This document shows positions 31,837 through 34,456 of a stretch of 34,456 bases of DNA, piece after piece. Within the stretch, counting starts at the first letter, position 1. Every line of letters begins with the position of its first letter. The stretch spans positions 1 to 34,456 of the forward strand of contig NZ_JACJSD010000062.1 of NCBI RefSeq assembly GCF_014697615.1. The letters run 5' to 3'. Source of the DNA: Nostoc sp. FACHB-280 (GTDB lineage Bacteria > Cyanobacteriota > Cyanobacteriia > Cyanobacteriales > Nostocaceae). A program made the position numbers and the translations under genes. Below the pieces are notes generated by a model. The model saw only the letters and a program-made list of their open reading frames with translations, was not told where the DNA came from and searched no databases.

Positions 31837-34456
31837 ATGACAGAAAATCTGACAACAGGTTTTAGTTCAGAACCTTCAGAACCAGAACTAAATCTAGGTA
31901 TAAAGCAACCTTTATTACCTCATCAACCTTTGGGAAGTAAATTTATTAGTCCTAAATTTTTATCACCATTAGGAGCAAAATCACTATCAAATTTTGATTC
32001 TTCCATATTTTTTAATCCAGTCATCACAGATTTTAACATCATTGAAAATTCATTTCAAGATTCACCTTTTTTTTCTGAATCTAAATCACAGCATTTAAAT
32101 ACACCAAGTCATTCTGAAGGAAATAAAGTCAAAAAAAATAGCTCAAATTCACCCAACATTCAACAAAAATCAGCAGGAAGTAACTCCAGTTTAAGTAGAG
32201 ATATATTATTAAATCAGGACAGTGATATCCGATTATCTCCAAGTGAAGCGATCGCTAATATAGATATAACCACACCAAACACGAATCATATCAAACCAAC
32301 AATAGAAAATAATGATATTGGCGAAATAAATAAATTATCAAACACACCCCAACAATCACAGAAAATATTATCAACTCCTGATACTAAAGAGTCAAAATTA
32401 ATTCAACCACAAATCAATACTAATAATTTTGTTACAAATCAAAAAAATGAGACTCTACCCAATCCATCGCAACCAAGACAACACACATCATTAACTATTC
32501 AACCGCAAGCAGATAGTGGTAAAGCTGAATATTCACAAACTGAGTTAAATGAAAAAGCGATCGCACCTTCCAATCTTGGTACAGAATCAGAGATTATTCA
32601 ACCAAAACTAGATAGTGATAATTCTGTTTCTACTCAACCAAAGATAGTAGAAATTGACAACTCACGAACTGCGTTAAATGAAAAAGCGATCGCACCTTCC
32701 AATCTTGGTACAGAATCAGAGATTATTCAAGCGAAATTAGATAGTCATGATTCTGCTTCTCTCCAACTAGAGATAGTAGAAAATGACAACTCACGAACTA
32801 CGTTAAATGAGAAAGCGATCACACCTTCCAACACTGGTACAGAATCAGAGATTATTCAAGCGAAATTAGATAGTCATGATTCTGTATCTCCTCAACCAGA
32901 GATAGTAGAAATTGATGAATCACAAACTGAGTTAAAACAACAAGCGATCGCACCTTCCAACACTGGTACAGAATCAGAGATTATTCAAGCGAAATTAGAT
33001 AGTCATGATTCTGTATCTCCTCAACCAGAGATAGTAGAAATTGACAACTCACAAACTGAGTCAAATAAAAAAGCGATCGCACCTTCCAACACTGGTACAG
33101 AATCAGAGATTATTCAACCAAAACTAGATAGTAATAATTCTGTCTATCCTCAATCAGAGATAGTAGAAAATGAATACTCACAAACTGAGGTAAATGAAAA
33201 AGCGATCGCACCTTCTAATACTGTTAGAGAATCACCAATTATTCAAGCAAAATTAGATAGTGATAATTTGGTTTCTCTTCCATCAGAGATAGTAGAAAAT
33301 GACTACTCAAGAACTGAGGTAAATGAACAAGCGATCGCACCACCTAATACTGCTACAGAATCAAACATTATTCAAGCAAAAATAGATCAAAGTGATTATG
33401 TTTCTACTCAACCAGAGATAGTAGAACTTGACGACTCACGAACTGCGTTAAGTGAAGAAGCGATCGCACCTTCCAATACTGCTATAGAATCACACATTAT
33501 TCAAGAAAAAATAGATAGTAATAATTCTGCTTTTTCTCAACCAGATATAGTAGAAATTAACGACTTACAAACTGTGGTAAATGAAAAGGTAATCGCACCT
33601 TCCAATACTGCTATAGAATCACACATTATTCAAGAAAAAATAGATAGTAATAATTCTGCTTTTTCTCAATCAGAGATAGTGGAAATTGACGAACCACGAA
33701 CTAAGTTAAACCAACAATTGATCGCACCTTCTAATACTGGTACTGCATCACCAGTTATTCAAGCAAAAATAGATAGTGGTAATTCTGTTTCTCCTCAACC
33801 AGAGATGGTGGAAATTGATCATTCACTCACTGAGTTAAACCAACAAGCGATCGCACCTTCTAATACTGGTACTGCATTACCAGTTATTCAAGCAAAAATA
33901 GATAGTGGTAATTCTGCTTCTTCTCAACCGGAGATAGTAGAAAATGATGACTCACAAACTGAGTTAAATAAAAAAGCGATCGCACCTTTCAATACTGGTA
34001 CAGAATCAGATATTATTCAACCAAAGATAGTAGAAACTGACGACTCACAAACTGAGTTCAATAAAAAAGTGATCGCACCTTCCAACACTGGTACAGAATC
34101 AGAGATTATTCAAGCGAAATTAGATAGTCATTATTCTGTATCTCCTCAACAATTTGATGAATCACAAACTGAGTTAAAACAACAAGCGATCACACCTTCT
34201 AATACTGGTATAGAATCAAGTGTTATTCAAGCAAAAATAGATAGTAATAATTCTGTTTCTCCTCAACCAGAGATAGTAGAATTTGACAACTCACACACTG
34301 AGTTAAAGCAAACAGCGATCGCACCTTCCCATACTGGTACAGAATCAAACATTATTCAACCAAAATTAGATAGCGATAATTCTGCTTCTCCTCAACCAGA
34401 GATAGTAGAAAATGACTATTCACGAACTGAGATAAATGAACAAGCGATCGCACCTT
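31837..34456 (+). CDS. Long repeat protein in the contractile injection locus (3' truncated by window edge)
   Basis: ATG at 31837, 6 bp after the tail tube stop; the frame is open to the last base (873 codons). Residues 1-240 are low complexity, rich in Ser, Asn, Pro, Gln and Ile, without a signal peptide or membrane helix. From base 32557 the protein is built of 43-residue units. A unit begins AIAPSNTGTESEIIQ, continues with a LDSxNSVSxQPEIVE piece, and ends SQTELNxK. No cysteine and no known fold is visible; it is most likely disordered or an extended fibre. Its position directly after the tube gene suggests a structural or surface role (tape-measure-like, fibre or cargo), but nothing in the sequence proves this. 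The C-terminal part, which may hold the real functional domain, lies outside the window. Confidence 0.85.
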   Translation, partial: MTENLTTGFSSEPSEPELNLGIKQPLLPHQPLGSKFISPKFLSPLGAKSLSNFDSSIFFNPVITDFNIIENSFQDSPFFSESKSQHLNTPSHSEGNKVKKNSSNSPNIQQKSAGSNSSLSRDILLNQDSDIRLSPSEAIANIDITTPNTNHIKPTIENNDIGEINKLSNTPQQSQKILSTPDTKESKLIQPQINTNNFVTNQKNETLPNPSQPRQHTSLTIQPQADSGKAEYSQTELNEKAIAPSNLGTESEIIQPKLDSDNSVSTQPKIVEIDNSRTALNEKAIAPSNLGTESEIIQAKLDSHDSASLQLEIVENDNSRTTLNEKAITPSNTGTESEIIQAKLDSHDSVSPQPEIVEIDESQTELKQQAIAPSNTGTESEIIQAKLDSHDSVSPQPEIVEIDNSQTESNKKAIAPSNTGTESEIIQPKLDSNNSVYPQSEIVENEYSQTEVNEKAIAPSNTVRESPIIQAKLDSDNLVSLPSEIVENDYSRTEVNEQAIAPPNTATESNIIQAKIDQSDYVSTQPEIVELDDSRTALSEEAIAPSNTAIESHIIQEKIDSNNSAFSQPDIVEINDLQTVVNEKVIAPSNTAIESHIIQEKIDSNNSAFSQSEIVEIDEPRTKLNQQLIAPSNTGTASPVIQAKIDSGNSVSPQPEMVEIDHSLTELNQQAIAPSNTGTALPVIQAKIDSGNSASSQPEIVENDDSQTELNKKAIAPFNTGTESDIIQPKIVETDDSQTEFNKKVIAPSNTGTESEIIQAKLDSHYSVSPQQFDESQTELKQQAITPSNTGIESSVIQAKIDSNNSVSPQPEIVEFDNSHTELKQTAIAPSHTGTESNIIQPKLDSDNSASPQPEIVENDYSRTEINEQAIAP
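32557..34456 (+). repeat. 129-bp coding tandem repeat array with phased HIP1 sites
   Basis: Unit starts: 32557, 32686, 32815, 32944, 33073, 33202, 33331, 33460, 33589, 33718, 33847, 33976, 34069, 34186, 34315, 34444. Spacing is 129 bp except 93 bp (33976-34069) and 117 bp (34069-34186). 11 of the 16 unit starts carry intact GCGATCGC; the others read GCGATCAC (twice), GTAATCGC, TTGATCGC and GTGATCGC. All lengths are multiples of three, so the reading frame is kept. The array continues past the window. Confidence 0.95.

Noticed and set aside
32557-34456. CRISPR-like array because of regular spacing
   Set aside because: The period is 129 bp with similarity over the whole unit, an open reading frame is kept throughout, and there are no unique spacers.

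Overview
The window is chromosomal DNA from a filamentous, probably heterocyst-forming cyanobacterium of the Nostoc/Anabaena/Calothrix kind. The evidence is dozens of HIP1 octamers (GCGATCGC), heptanucleotide short tandem repeats of the TCCTGCC type between genes, and cyanobacterium-specific proteins: a Zam-like RNB protein, an EbsA-like protein, a GT2 glucosyl-diacylglycerol synthase, a DUF3153 lipoprotein, and CHAT/TPR and NB-ARC signalling proteins.

Bases 1-23200 are mostly housekeeping genes in short units, separated by repeat-rich spacers. In order they are: the 3' end of an unidentified gene; hemD (tetrapyrrole synthesis); a two-domain conserved protein with weak Rad52/annealing-protein resemblance; a 1 kb non-coding stretch leading into zam; ubiX (flavin prenyltransferase); a LapA-domain membrane protein; a small conserved protein; a stand-alone HTH/NB-ARC ATPase; aroK (shikimate); argB (arginine); a secreted Asn/Pro-rich protein; a tail-anchored TPR protein plus a DUF3153 lipoprotein; a 36-aa membrane ORF; yajQ, a MAPEG protein and a SLOG/DprA-like protein on the minus strand; a BioD/DRTGG-type phosphotransacetylase-family protein; an EbsA-like protein; the GT2 lipid glucosyltransferase; a SAM methyltransferase; and dnaX without an intein.

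Bases 23500-34456 are the accessory part, all on the plus strand. Two paralogous genes share an N-terminal module and a nearly identical upstream element. The second adds WEY-motif spacers, eight TPRs and a CHAT domain whose catalytic His position is Gln. Next comes a zinc ribbon / pseudokinase / membrane helix / periplasmic-binding-protein fusion in which HRD reads HGN. Then come a 49-aa protein, a T4-gp19-type tail tube protein, and a very long repeat protein that runs off the end of the window. Its 129-bp units each carry a HIP1 site, or a decayed one, in phase.

The tail tube gene indicates that the window ends inside a contractile injection system (eCIS/tCIS) locus. The catalytically degenerate CHAT and kinase proteins just upstream look like a sensing or control module for it. 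That link is inferred from gene order only.
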